Origin: Whitmania pigra
Taxonomy: Eukaryota; Annelida; Clitellata; Hirudinida; Haemopidae
Assembly: GCA_021613335.1 (NCBI GenBank)
Contig: JAJTWR010000155.1
Location: 1 to 64,000, forward strand
Direction of reading: 5' to 3'
Length of the DNA: 64,000 bases
Shown here: piece by piece, positions 8,148 to 18,892 of the stretch
Layout of the letters: every line of letters begins with the position of its first letter
Numbering within the stretch: position 1 is the first letter of the stretch
The notes under the pieces: generated by a model
Seen by the model: the letters and a program-made list of their open reading frames with translations, nothing else
The model's database searches: none
What the model was told of the DNA's origin: nothing
Translations under genes and position numbers: made by a program

Positions 8148-11043
8148 ATGACTCCCCATCTGCGTATTCGCGGCGCGCGTGAACATAATCTGAAAAATAT
8201 CGATCTCGACCTGCCGCGCGATAGTCTGGTGGTCATTACCGGCTTGTCCGGATCGGGCAAATCGAGCCTGGCGTTCGATACCATCTATGCCGAGGGACAG
8301 CGGCGCTATGTCGAAAGCCTGTCAGCCTATGCCCGGCAGTTTTTGGAATTGATGCAGAAACCAGACGTCGATTCAATCGAAGTTTATCGCCGGCGATTTC
8401 CATCGAACAGAAAACCACCTCGAAAAATCCGCGCTCGACCGTTGGGACGGTAACGGAAATTTACGATTATTTGCGCCTGCTCTTTGCGCGCATCGGCATT
8501 CCCCACTCACCGGCCACCGGCTTGCCAATCGAAAGCCAGACGGTCACGCAGATGGTCGATCGCCTGATGGCCATGCCCGAAGGAACGAGGCTTTATCTGC
8601 AAGCCCCCCTCGTGCGCGGCCGCAAGGGCGAACACAAGAAGGAACTGCTCGATCTGAAAAAACGCGGGTTTCAGCGCGTCAAGATCGACGGCGCACTTTA
8701 CGATCTCGACCAGGCGCCAGCACTCAACAAAAAGCTCAAGCATGATATCGATGTCGTGATCGATCGTATCGTCTTGCGCGACGGATTGGCCAGTCGTCTG
8801 GCGGAATCGCTGGAAACCGCCTTGGAACTGTCCGACGGGCTGGCGTTCGCCGAAAATGCCGATAATGGCGAGCGCACGATCTTTTCCGCCAAATTCGCCT
8901 GTCCGGTCTCGGGCTTCACCATCGATGAGATCGAACCTCGGCTCTTCTCCTTCAACAATCCTTATGGCGCCTGTCCGGTGTGCGACGGTCTTGGCGTGAA
9001 GCTCTATTTCGATGCGGCATTGGTCGTCCCGGATGAACGATTGTCGCTGGCAAAAGGCGCCATCGCGCCGTGGGCCAATTCATCCTCGGCCTATTACGGT
9101 CAAACCCTCAACTCCCTTGCCCGCCATTACGGCGTCAGTATGAACACGCCGTGGCGCGATTTGCCGCAAGCCGTCCGCGACGGCATTTTGCAGGGCAGTA
9201 ACGGCAAACCGGTCACCATGCACTTCGATGACGGTAGGCGCCGCTATGAAACCGACAAGCCGTTCGAAGGAATCCTGCCTAATCTCGACCGCCGCTGGCG
9301 TGACACCGAAAGCAATTGGGTGCGCGAGGAATTGGGCCGCTATCTCAACAGCCGTCCATGCGAGGCATGCCATGGCCACCGGTTGAAAGCGGAAGCATTG
9401 GCAGTGAAGATCCACGGCCGTCATATCGGCGAGATCGCCGAATTGTCGATTGGCGCAGCCTTGGCCTGGTTTGAGGCTCTGCCAGCCGTTTTGAGCGGAA
9501 AAAACACCGCGATATCGCTGGACGCATCTTGCGCGAGATCGGCGAGCGGCTGGGATTCTTGAACGATGTCGGGCTGGAATATCTCACTCTGGCGCGCGCT
9601 TCCGGTAGCTTGTCGGGCGGGGAAAGCCAGCGCATCCGGCTGGCGTCTCAGATCGGTTCCGGGTTGACCGGCGTGCTCTATGTGCTGGATGAACCTTCGA
9701 TCGGCCTGCATCAGCGCGACAACGGCCGGCTGCTGGCAACGCTTCGCCGGTTACGCGATCTGGGAAATACGGTGATCGTCGTCGAACATGACGAAGATGC
9801 CATCCGAGCTGCCGATTATCTGGTCGATATGGGGCCGGGCGCCGGGGTTTGGGGCGGACGGGTGGTTGCCGCCGGCACACCGCAAGATGTCATGGCCTGC
9901 CAGGATAGCGCCACCGGTCGTTATCTGAGCGGGAAGGACCAGATCGCCGTGCCGAGCAGGCGCCGTCCGGGTCATCCCGGGCAATTTCTCAGCCTGCGCG
10001 GCGCGCGCGGCAATAATCTGCGCAATATCGATGTCGATATCCCCCTTGGCGCCTTCACCTGCGTCACCGGCGTGTCGGGCGGCGGCAAATCCACTTTGGT
10101 CATCGAAACCTTATACAAGGCGTTGGCGCGCAAACTGACCGGCATGCGCGAGATCGCCGCCGATCACGATGCCATCGAAGGCGTCGAGCATATCGATAAG
10201 ATCGTCGATATCGACCAATCGCCCATCGGCCGGACGCCGCGTTCCAACCCGGCGACCTATACCGGCGCCTTCACGCCGATTCGCGAGTGGTTCGCAAATT
10301 TGCCCGACGCCAAGGCGCGCGGTTACGGTCCTGGACGCTTTTCCTTCAACGTCAAGGGCGGTCGCTGCGAAGCGTGCCAGGGCGACGGGGTGATCAAGAT
10401 CGAGATGCATTTCTTGCCCGATGTCTATGTCCAATGCGACGCCTGCAAGAGCCAACGCTATAATCGGGAAACGCTGGAGATCCATTTCAAGGGCAAATCC
10501 ATCGCTGACACGCTGGATATGACCGTCGATGAAGCCGCGGAATTTTTTAAAGCCGTCCCGTCGGTGCGTGACAAGATGGTAACGCTGCAACGGGTTGGTC
10601 TTGGCTATATCAAGGTCGGACAGCAGGCAACCACCTTGTCGGGCGGCGAGGCGCAACGGGTGAAACTGGCCAAGGAGCTTTCCCGCCGCGCAACCGGCCG
10701 CACGCTTTATATTCTGGACGAACCGACCACTGGCCTGCATTTCGAGGATATCCGCAAACTGCTCGAAGTGCTGCACACTTTGGTTGAACAGGGCAATACG
10801 GTACTGGTGATCGAACATAATCTGGAAGTGATCAAGACTGCCGATTGGATCGTCGATATGGGACCGGAAGGCGGTTCCGGCGGCGGGCTGGTCGTGGCGG
10901 CCGGCGCACCCGAACAGATCGTCGACATTGCCGCCAGCCATACCGCTCGCTATCTACGACCCTATTTGCCGGCATCTCGACAGAGCAAGACGGAAACGTT
11001 CAGGCGAGATTGCGGTTTTGCATCGCCGGGGGAATTGCCGTAA
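8148..11043 (+). pseudogene. uvrA: Excinuclease ABC subunit A with two frameshifts
   Basis: UvrA is the damage-recognition ATPase of nucleotide excision repair. Three frames together cover the whole protein of about 965 codons. The first Walker A (GLSGSGKSS) is near the N-terminus. Zinc-type motifs are [15 protein letters not shown] and CEACQGDG...CDACKS. ABC signatures are [12 protein letters not shown] and [12 protein letters not shown], with LDEPTTGLH before the second switch region. Frame is lost at about 8381 (one base missing before TTTATCG) and at the A run 9499-9504 (one A short). The length modulo three agrees with two single-base deletions. The ATG at 8148 is preferred over a TTG at 8139. 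The gene is either truly broken or mis-sequenced. Confidence 0.9.
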
Positions 11044-11100
11044 ACCCTGTCGATCACAAGCCGTCGCCCGTTTGCGGTCGCGATACGAGGTTTAACTGCA

Positions 11101-11693
11101 ATGAATGAGAGACGCATGGCCGAGGAAAAGCCGCAAGACCCCGAAAGCAAAGCGCCAGACCTGGTGGAAGAACGCCTTTTCAAAGCGCGCAATGTGCTTA
11201 TTTTCGGACCGATCACCCAAAAGTTGGCTCAGAGCGTTTCCGAGCGGCTTCTAACCCTGGCGGTGGAAAATGACCGTGAGATTCGCATCTTCATCAATAG
11301 TCAGGGCGGTCATGTCGAATCCGGCGACACGGTTCACGATCTGATCCGCTTCATCGCAGCCCCGGTGAAAGTGATCGGCACCGGCTGGGTTGCCAGCGCC
11401 GCTGCCCATATCTACCTAGGCGCCAAGCACGAAAACCGCCTGTGTTTGCCAATACCCGCTTCTTGTTGCATCAACCAAGCGGCGGCGCCGGCGGTCAGGC
11501 CAGCGATATCGCCATCCAGGCGCGCGAAATCATCAAAACCCGCCAGCGCATCAATGAGATCATCGCGCACGAAACCGGACAGCCGCTGGAAAAAGTCATG
11601 CGCGACACCGAGCGCGACCATTGGATGTCGGCTGAAGAAGCCAAGGACTATGGCGTGGTCGGTCGCATCGTCACCTCGACCAACGAGGTGTGA
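11101..11693 (+). pseudogene. ClpP-like ATP-dependent protease subunit, one frameshift
   Basis: Encodes a ClpP-fold serine protease. The nucleophile is in [14 protein letters not shown], the His in [12 protein letters not shown] and the Asp near [15 protein letters not shown]. The serine region departs from the canonical GQAASMGA of housekeeping ClpP, so this may be a ClpP2-type paralogue. The frame breaks at about 11450, where one A appears to be missing in CCAAAT. The length fits a single deletion. Its TGA overlaps the trmFO start (TGATG). A usable Shine-Dalgarno-like ACGAGG precedes the ATG. Confidence 0.8.
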
Positions 11694-13030
11694 TGCAGCC
11701 CGTACATGTGATTGGCGGCGGGTTGGCGGGCGCGGAAGCCGCCTGGCAACTCGCCCGCGCGGGCATACCGGTCATCGTGCATGAAATGCGCCCGCAACGC
11801 ACAACCGATGCCCATGCCACCGACCGTTTGGCCGAGCTGGTCTGCTCGAACTCGTTGCGTTCGGACGATGCCGAATATAACGCCGTCGGATTATTGCATG
11901 AGGAATTGCGCCGGGCCGGATCGTTGATTCTGGCCACGGCCGATCGGCACAAGCTGCCGGCAGGCGGCGCTCTGGCGGTGGATCGCGACGGTTTTTCTCG
12001 CGCCATAACCGAACGGATCGGCAGCCATCCGCTCATTTGCGTGGTTCGCGAGGAAATTACCGGCTTGCCGCCCGATGACTGGGATCAAGCGATCGTCGCT
12101 TCTCCGGGCCTTTGACCTCGCCGCTTCTGGCCAAGGCGCTTTGCGATCTGACCGGTGAAGACTCATTGTCTTTTTTCGATGCCATCGCGCCGATCGTCCA
12201 TCGCGCCAGCATCGATGACGATCGCGTCTGGTTCCAGTCGCGCTACGACAAATCCGGGCCGGGCGGCAGCGGCGGCGATTATATCAACTGTCCTTTTGAC
12301 CGCCGCGAGGATTACTACGCCTTTGTCGACGCTTTGTTGGCGGGCGACACGGCTGCTTTCAGGAGTGGAAAAAAACACGCACTATTTCGAAGCCTGCCTG
12401 CCCATTGAGGCGATGGCGGCGCGCGGCAAGGACACCTTGCGCTTCGGCCCGATGAAACCGGTCGGGCTGGAAGATCCCCGCACCAAGCGGCGGCCTTATG
12501 CCGTGGTGCAGTTACGCCAGGATAATGCGCTCGGCACCCTTTATAATATGGTCGGGTTTCAAACCAAGCTGAAATATGCCGAGCAAGTGCGGATCTTTCG
12601 CTCGATTCCTGGCCTGGAAAAGGCGGAATTCGCCCGCTTGGGCGGATTGCATCGCAATATCTTCATCAATTCTCCACGCCTGCTCGATCCATTGTTGCGT
12701 CTCAAGGCTCAGCCCCGGCTGCGCTTTGCCGGGCAGATAACCGGGGTGGAAGGCTATGTTGAAAGCACGGCGATCGGCTTGATCGCCGGCCGCCTGACCG
12801 CCGCCGAGCGGCTGGGGCAGAGGCCTGTCTCTCCGCCTCGTGAAACGGCGTTGGGCGCGTTGATCGACCACATCACCGGCGGCGCTGTCGCCGATCGTTT
12901 TCAACCGATGAATATTAATTTCGGGCTGTTCACGCCGATTGACGGGTCGCTCAAAGGGCGTGAACGCAAAGCCGCCCTCAGCCGCCGTGCGTTGCAGGCT
13001 CTGACGCCCTGGCTGGAAACCGCCCCTTGA
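11693..13030 (+). pseudogene. trmFO: tRNA (uracil-54-C5) methyltransferase, FAD/folate-dependent, frameshifted
   Basis: TrmFO uses FADH2 and methylenetetrahydrofolate to make ribothymidine-54 in tRNA. The dinucleotide-binding start [18 protein letters not shown] is followed by [11 protein letters not shown] and, after a frame change at about 12102, by [20 protein letters not shown]. Two further frame changes lie close together at 12357-12374 (T and A runs), after which [17 protein letters not shown] and [10 protein letters not shown] are in frame. The total length is a multiple of three, as expected for three single-base losses. The ATG overlaps the clpP-like stop, so the pair is probably coupled. 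Confidence 0.88.
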
Positions 13031-13082
13031 TCTGGCGAATGGATTCATGAAGTTGCTTGTGGTCTTTTGGAGTCTGATGACA

Positions 13083-13377
13083 TTACGTTGGCGCATAACT
13101 CGAGTTTCTGAAGTATAGCCTACGCCAGATAAATGTTTCGATTTTGAAGAGGCCATCATTGGCGTTAAACAGTCCGAGGGCCAGAAGCGCTTTCCCGATG
13201 AGCGCCCCAATGGCGTCGCTTTGGCCTTTTGCCTGCCAATCGCACAGGCCATAACAACGCTGTTGGCAAGCCGAATAGCCATGCCGACGGGGCGCATCAT
13301 GGGCAAAGCCGCTTTCGTCAATATAAGCGATGGAACGCTTTTGGGGTTGATGGAGTTCAATCCTCTGCGCAAAAACA
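13083..13377 (-). mobile_element. IS630-family transposase fragment
   Basis: Encodes KRSIAYIDESGFAHDAPRRH and GYSACQQRCYGLCDWQAKG, the central DDE_3 region of an IS630-type transposase. The upstream part is cut off by the IS256 element at 13378 and the C-terminal end is missing. This type differs from the two IS630 copies at 38.2 and 50.4 kb. Confidence 0.65.
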
Positions 13378-14746
13378 GGTCCTGTCCCCATCCGTGGTGT
13401 AGGTGGCCGAGCTTGGGCAGCGTCCTGGGGCAGCGCCGAACCGTCAGGCTGCCGCGACGGGCAGGATGACGGTGGGATCATCGCCGAAAGGAGCGATGGT
13501 TTCCAGCGTCATATAGCGGGCGCGTTGCACGGCCCACTCGTCGTTCTGTTCGAGCAGGATCGCGCCGACGAGGCGGACGATAGCGGCCTCGTTGGGGAAG
13601 ATCCCGACGACCTCGGTGCGCCGCTTGATTTCGCCATTGAGACGCTCCAGCGGGTTTGTCGAGTGCAGCTTGGTGCGGTGCTGCGGCGGAAAGCTCATGT
13701 AGGCCAGCACATCGGGCTCCGCCTCGTCCATCAAGGCGGCAAGCTTGGAGACCTTGGGGCGGATCTGGTCGGCGACGCGCCTCCATTGGGCGCTCGCCGC
13801 CTCGGCGTCATCTTGGGCGAAGGCCGTGGCGATGAAGGCGGAGACGACGCGCCGGCCGCTGCGCCCCGCATGGGCAAGGGCGTTGCGCATGAAGTGCACC
13901 CGGCAGCGCTGCCAGGTGGCGGTCAAAACCTTCGACACAGCGGCCTTGAGGCCCTCGTGGGCATCCGAGACGACAAGCTTCACGCCGCGCAGGCCGCGTC
14001 GCGCCAGCTTGCGCAGGAAGGCTGTCCAGAACGTCTCGGCTTCCGATGGACCGATATCCATGCCCAGCACCTCGCGCCGGCCGTCGGTGTTCACCCCGAC
14101 CGCCACGATGACGGCCACCGAGACGATGCGCCCGGCTTGGCGCACCTTCACGTAAGTCGCATCGACCCACAGATAGGGCCAGTCGCCCTCAATCGGCCGC
14201 TCGAGGAAGGCCTTCACCTTGCCGTCGATCTCTTCGCACAGCCGGCTGACCTGGCTCTTCGAGATGCCGCTCATGCCCAGCGCCTTGACGAGATCATCGA
14301 CCGAGCGCGTCGAGATACCCTGGACGTAGGCTTCCTGGATCACGGCTGTCAGGGCCTTCTCGGCCAGCCGCCGCGCGGCTCCAGGAAGCCAGGAAGTAAC
14401 TTAACCCTGGCGCAGCTTGGGGATGCGCAGCTCGACGGTTCCGGCGCGTGTCTCCCAGGCCCGGTCCCGGTAGCCATTGCGCTGCGCCAGCCGGTCGGGG
14501 CTCTTCTTCTCGCCGTAGCCGGCGCCCGTCAGGCTGCCGACCTCCATCTCCATCAGGCGCTTGGCCGCAAAGCCGATCATCTCGCGTAGGATATCCGCGT
14601 CGGGGGTCTTCTCCACCAGCGTGCGAAGGCTCATCATCTCGTTGGTCATCGGTGATCCTCTGGTTAGGTGCGCGTCTCGCAACCCGACCCTACCCGGAGA
14701 TCGCTAGTGACAACTGATCACCTACACCACGGATGGGGACACGACC
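13378..14746 (-). mobile_element. IS256-family element, type C, with matching terminal repeats
   Basis: The left end from 13378 (GGTCCTGTCCCCATCCGTGG) and the reverse complement of the right end at 14720-14746 match over about 28 bp with a single mismatch. The length of 1.37 kb is normal for IS256. It splits older IS630-like sequence on the left from A+T-richer accessory DNA on the right. No clear target duplication is seen. Confidence 0.8.
13444..14649 (-). pseudogene. IS256-family transposase (type C), frameshifted near residue 80
   Basis: The N-terminal 81 residues (ATG at 14649, ending IPKLRQG) run into a stop at about 14401. The remaining 300 residues are open in another frame with the family hallmarks: the DDE Asp in [16 protein letters not shown], then [22 protein letters not shown] and [15 protein letters not shown]. 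The join region between SYFL-like and [15 protein letters not shown] needs at least two indels to restore. Otherwise well preserved, so probably a recent arrival. Confidence 0.85.
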
Positions 14747-14802
14747 CAAGGAAGCCTGTTCCCCGAGTAAGTAGGCGGTCTTGGCATGAAGGCTAGTGTG
14801 CT

Positions 14803-15243
14803 TTATTTGCCGTTTTCTGAAGCGTCCTCTTTTATTAAGGGGAAACAATAGAAGAATTCACTACTTTTCCCGGGAGGGCTGGGAAGTTCGAAACCCCATT
14901 CTTTCTCCCCGCCACTATCTGAAAAATACACAACACCTGGACGACCATCCGGGGCAAAGGTACTCCAATATGGCCCATATTGCCCGTTGAGATACGTTTT
15001 ACCTTGGTAAAGCAGCTTCCCCTCTTTGTTGTAGAGTTTGGCAGTACCCATATCACCTGAGTCAGTATAGTAAACCTTTTCCCAGAGGGTTTGGTGTCGA
15101 GTGAGGTAGTATTCATTATTGGCGCTGTAACAGCGTCCCTTGGTCGCATAGATATACCCATAATCAAAACTATCCCATTCGAACACCAGATACCACAAAG
15201 TGAACAGCACCCCCACTATGATTGCAATTCGCTTAAAGTTCAA
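14803..15243 (-). CDS. Small single-pass membrane protein beside DUF6402 (possible immunity or accessory protein)
   Basis: From a TTG at 15243, which overlaps the DUF6402 gene's end (ATTGAACTTTAA), the product is 146 residues. It starts LNFKRIAIIVGVLFTLWYLV, one clear transmembrane helix, and then a soluble domain with YTDSGDMGTAKLYNKEGKLL and GKTYLNGQYGPYWS. The latter looks like beta-rich repeats of the MORN/toxin-antidote type. No family is recognised with confidence. Position directly after a DUF6402 gene and the coupled start suggest the two work together; an immunity role is inference. Base composition is A+T-richer than the surrounding genome. Confidence 0.55.
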   Translation of the reverse strand: MNFKRIAIIVGVLFTLWYLVFEWDSFDYGYIYATKGRCYSANNEYYLTRHQTLWEKVYYTDSGDMGTAKLYNKEGKLLYQGKTYLNGQYGPYWSTFAPDGRPGVVYFSDSGGEKEWGFELPSPPGKSSEFFYCFPLIKEDASENGK

Positions 15244-16144
15244 TCGCTGGGCCACGGTAGGTCTCCCATAAAACATCCGAGAACACAAAGAAGTCCCCCC
15301 CTTCGTTGCGCTGGTGTTGCCAGCGCCTGAAGTCCGTATTGCGTGCTGGTACAAAGCCGGGGAAAAACGCACTGAGTTGGGGAAGTGGCGTGGCTTTATA
15401 GAGCAGCATTTCTGCCTTGCTCAGGCAGCGTTTTTTGCTCCACACGCCCAAACCCATAAAGGCGTCTTCGTACCAACTGACGTTGAAATCGTAGGTGTCG
15501 CGGATGTAGAAACCCAAGCGATCTATTTCAAACAGGTTTTTACCAGTGAACAGGCTACGGTACGCCTTGCCGACCACTGCCACCTTCATTGTGGCCTTGA
15601 AGATGGCGCCATAAAAGTCGTCTAGGGGGTCATAGATGCTACCGAACTCTTTGGTGTTGATTTGCGACACGTAGTCCAATTCTTTGGCTTGCATGCTGGC
15701 ATGGCCTAAGCGGTGGGTTGTGCCGTTTTGATAGTTACTGCGCTTAAGTTTATTATTCAGCAAACCAATGCCCCTAGGGGAACGCCAGTTTTCGCGCAAA
15801 TAAGCCAATGCATTTAAGGCGGGTTTAAAACCGCCACCCAATGCCCACTGCATTTTGACGATCTGGTCTTCTACCTGACTGGGCGGCAGTTGCCGGTAGT
15901 CAATCGGGCGTGGAAGGGCATGCGTTCTGTCTTCTGGAGGATATACGCCTTTTCGCCATTGCTCCGGCATAGCCCAAGCAGGCTTGGTAGCGAACCAGCG
16001 GCGCATCAGTTGGGCAGAAACACGCCAACCCATGGCATCCATGGCCTTGGGAATGTCATCGAGGTACATCACATCCACCGCGACCTTAACGCCTTGGCGG
16101 TCTTCCGCCGGGGTCATGGCGGCGACTTTGACAGGAGCATTCAT
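15233..16144 (-). CDS. DUF6402 family protein (type VI secretion-associated cargo candidate)
   Basis: A 303-residue protein matching the DUF6402 pattern: MQWALGGGFKPALNALAYL, LGHASMQAKELDYVSQINT, FGSIYDPLDDFYGAIFKATM, GFYIRDTYDFN, LSKAEMLL and GGDFFVFSDVLW. DUF6402 genes are often found downstream of VgrG/PAAR-type genes. Here the gene follows a short remnant of that kind with an ATGA overlap, which supports the assignment. The biochemical activity of the family is not known to me. No signal peptide or membrane helix is seen. The ATG at 16144 is fixed by the overlap. Confidence 0.72.
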   Translation of the reverse strand: MNAPVKVAAMTPAEDRQGVKVAVDVMYLDDIPKAMDAMGWRVSAQLMRRWFATKPAWAMPEQWRKGVYPPEDRTHALPRPIDYRQLPPSQVEDQIVKMQWALGGGFKPALNALAYLRENWRSPRGIGLLNNKLKRSNYQNGTTHRLGHASMQAKELDYVSQINTKEFGSIYDPLDDFYGAIFKATMKVAVVGKAYRSLFTGKNLFEIDRLGFYIRDTYDFNVSWYEDAFMGLGVWSKKRCLSKAEMLLYKATPLPQLSAFFPGFVPARNTDFRRWQHQRNEGGDFFVFSDVLWETYRGPAIEL

Positions 16145-16373
16145 GGGCGCACCCCCATTTCAGTTTGCACCAAGTAGGTTAGCGTAATCTTTTGTGGCTC
16201 TTCGGCATAGCCTTTGCGGTGGCGCCATCACCATAGACCGTATCGTGGTGTTCCCCTGCTTGGGTTTTAAGGCCATAGCTGAAGCCCGCAACTGGGACGC
16301 CTTGAGCCTTGTCCACCACCTGAAAGAACTGGTCGTAACGGGTAATTGAAGCGGGCACATTGGCAAACGCAGC
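16141..16373 (-). pseudogene. 3' remnant of a VgrG/PAAR-linked carrier-like protein, cut by IS5
   Basis: Reads ITRYDQFFQVVDKAQGVPVA then FSYGLKTQAGEHHDTVYGDG, the transthyretin-like segment often seen at the C-terminus of VgrG or in short proteins next to type VI effectors. A single-base frame change at about 16205 separates it from EEPQKITLTYLVQTEMGVR. The restored stop overlaps the DUF6402 ATG. The 5' part is lost at the IS5 terminus (16374); the apparent N-terminal MNHKIVTNASF is IS-derived. Confidence 0.55.
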
Positions 16374-17657
16374 TGGACGCCTCCGGAAACTGGCGTTGGT
16401 GACGATTTTATGATTCAATTGTCTGTATCGGTAGATGGATGGAGGCCTTGATGAAGGGTCAGGTTGGTTTCTGGGATTTCGAACACAGCCTTGAAGCTCT
16501 GTCGGCGGAAGGTGATCCGCTGGAGAAACTGGAGCGAACGGTCTGCTTCGAGCAGTTTCGCCCGGCTCTGAGCAAGGCGGTTCGACGTTCCGACCCCTCG
16601 AAAGGGGGACGCCCCGGGTTCGATGTGGTGCTGAAGTTCAAGATGCTGGTCTTGCAGGGGCTCTATGGCCTGTCACTCCAGCAGACGGCCTACCAGGTGC
16701 AAGATCGCCTGACCTGGCTTCGGTTCTGCGGTTTGCGTCCCGGCGAAGCGGTTCCCGACGCCAACACGCTGTGGGATTTTCGCGAGGCGCTGATCACGGC
16801 CAGGGCGCTGGACCGGCTGTTTCAAACCCTCGATCAGATGATTTCCGATGCAGGCTATCTTGCCATGGGCGGCCAGATCATTGACGCGACGCTGGTGGCA
16901 GCCCCACGCCAGCGCAACAAAGACAGCGAGAAAGAGGCGATCAAAGCCGGTCAAATTCCCGAAGCATGGAAGGACAAGCCGGCCAAATTACGGCAGAAGG
17001 ATCGAGAGGCTCGCTGGACGATGAAACCTCTCCAAAGCCAGGCCCAAAGAGGATGGGACGCCGCAGATCGATATCGCGACCCCGGTCTTTGGCTACAAAA
17101 GCCACATTTCCATTGACCGCCGACATGGTATCATCCGCCGCTGCCTCGTCACGGATGCCGCCGCCGCGGATGGAGCGCGGCTGCGAGAGGGGCTGATTGC
17201 CCGGAACACAGCCTCGGATGTATGGGCCGATACGGCATACCGCTCAAAGAGCAACGAGGAATTTCTGCTTGATCATGGCAAGGTCAGCCGCATCCATCGC
17301 AAGAAACCAAAGGGCAGACCGATGAGCAAGGCCACAGCGAGGGCCAATGCGGTGAAGTCCAAAATCCGCGCCCGCGTTGAGCACGTCTTCGCCGAACAGA
17401 AAGATCGCATGAGTCTCTTCATCCGAACCATCGGAAAAGCAAGAGCAGAGGCGACCATCACTCTGGCCACATGGCTTACAACATGAAACGCTGGTGCTGG
17501 TTGGAAAAAATGAACCCCGTCTGACCTGGGGAACAAGGAAAACGAGGTAAAGTCGCCTCGCAAACCCCGGAACATCGTCCTCTTCACCCGGCTTATGCCA
17601 AAAAACAGCCCTTCCTCAACCAGAGATCCTTAAAAATCAGGTTTCCGGAGGTGTCCA
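16374..17657 (+). mobile_element. IS5-family element, copy 1
   Basis: Terminal repeats TGGACGCCTCCGGAAAC (left) and TGGACACCTCCGGAAAC (reverse complement of the right end) bound 1284 bp. A second, nearly identical copy lies at 48371-49573. Between the copies there are many single-base indels and a 99-bp deletion in copy 2. Confidence 0.85.
16439..17524 (+). pseudogene. IS5-family transposase, copy 1 (frameshifted)
   Basis: The N-terminal 190 residues are open (GFWDFEHSLEAL, SLQQTAYQVQDRLTWLRFCG, GGQIIDATLVAAPRQRNKDS). An extra C at about 17030 relative to copy 2 then shifts the frame. The remainder (FGYKSHISIDRRHGIIRRC, VWADTAYRSKSNEEF, RVEHVFAEQKDRM) is readable in another frame. A second indel lies near 17470. 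Inactive as read. Confidence 0.85.
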
Positions 17658-17820
17658 ACTGAGGCCGGCGCTGTGACAGGCGCGGCCTATGGCGAGAAGG
17701 ATCCGGGCGGCGGACGCATCGGCTCGGTTGCCATCATCATCGTCATCGGGGTGAATACCGATGGCGGCGGAAGGTTTCTGGTTTGGAAATAGGGGCTTTC
17801 GAGGCTGAGCGATGTGGATA
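17658..17820 (+). mobile_element. Internally deleted IS256 remnant
   Basis: Reads EAGAVTGAAYGEKDPGG fused to GRIGSVAIIIVIGVNTDGGG. In a complete IS256 transposase such as the type C copy at 13.4-14.6 kb these two pieces are about 130 residues apart. It is a deletion scar that directly abuts the right end of IS5 copy 1. Confidence 0.55.
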
Positions 17821-17832
17821 GTTCACGGACGA

Positions 17833-18762
17833 CTATATATAGACCCCCGCAAAAGGCGCCCATCGAGTGTCCCTATATCCGGGGCCGACAATCTGGCCTG
17901 GATTGATTAAACAATACAGTGAATTGTTCGCAAAAGCGCTGCACACCATCGACCAACAATCATCGTAACGAAAGCTATTGACAATACCTTGTGCAATATA
18001 TTCCGTCTCTTCCACATCGTGAAGGCGGTCCGCCGTAATGGTGCGGCGGCTCTCCCGCGGATATCGTTCCACCAGAATACCTTGTCCTTGGCTGCCATAA
18101 TTTGGCTTGAATAGCCAATTTTCAAATGAACCCTTCAATTTGTTTGCCCATACGGTTTCAGGAACCACAGTCCGCCATTTCTTGAATAAATCAATCAGCC
18201 TGCTTTTATAATTAATACGATAAATATCGTGATAATTAAAAGGATAGCGGTCTGCTAATAATGTATATTTTTCGTCGAGATCGTGCGAAATAACTCTTTT
18301 TTCGTGACTGGGAACTTCACGGTAATCGTACGTTCTCATATAGCGCATCCAACTTAATTCAGACGAAGTGAAAGTGGAAGTGCTATCTCTATTAATAATA
18401 TTAACATAGCTTTTTGATGCCTCAATCAACAAATTTTTGTGAGGATTTACTTGTTGAATACCATTCGTAGAGTATGCTATTTCATCAAAAAGCTCACCTG
18501 CCCAATTGTAGCCAACATTGATTTCTATCAGCCACGGCTTGCCATCCTTGTCGATGACCATGTCAGCCTGCCACATTGGCTGCATACCGTAACCGGGTTC
18601 ATTGACGATGAGATCGGTAATCTTACAAATTCTGTCAAATACATCGCGACGCAATTTAATCGCGTAACAAGTATCGAATGGTTTGAAAGTAAGTCTACCC
18701 GGGATGGTATATTGCAAGGGTATCAGGCGCCAGGGTGGAAATGGTTTTACTGTATACAGCAT
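17833..18762 (-). CDS. ATP-grasp-like protein of unknown function
   Basis: A 309-residue protein from an ATG preceded by GAGGAAG, with an in-frame stop just upstream. Residues 62-86 (MWQADMVIDKDGKPWLIEIN and on to GYN) look like the metal-binding end of an ATP-grasp fold, with Glu80 and Asn82. Residues 215-230 (NWLFKPNYGSQGQGI) look like the start of a second ATP-grasp nucleotide loop. Such proteins ligate amino acids or peptides, but no substrate can be inferred. It may be a tandem or rearranged ATP-grasp or a truncated larger protein. Codon use is A+T-rich compared with neighbours and the gene stands alone beside IS scars, which suggests transfer. Confidence 0.5.
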   Translation of the reverse strand: MLYTVKPFPPWRLIPLQYTIPGRLTFKPFDTCYAIKLRRDVFDRICKITDLIVNEPGYGMQPMWQADMVIDKDGKPWLIEINVGYNWAGELFDEIAYSTNGIQQVNPHKNLLIEASKSYVNIINRDSTSTFTSSELSWMRYMRTYDYREVPSHEKRVISHDLDEKYTLLADRYPFNYHDIYRINYKSRLIDLFKKWRTVVPETVWANKLKGSFENWLFKPNYGSQGQGILVERYPRESRRTITADRLHDVEETEYIAQGIVNSFRYDDCWSMVCSAFANNSLYCLINPGQIVGPGYRDTRWAPFAGVYI

Positions 18763-18892
18763 AAAGTTCTTCCTCGAAAATCAACGAATCCTTAGAGCGC
18801 TTCATTCAACGCTCTGCGCTAAAATTGGCCAAACTCGAAGCCTGAGACAAGAGCGCGAATCGTCCTTTCAAAAAAATTCACCCCCTGAGGCG

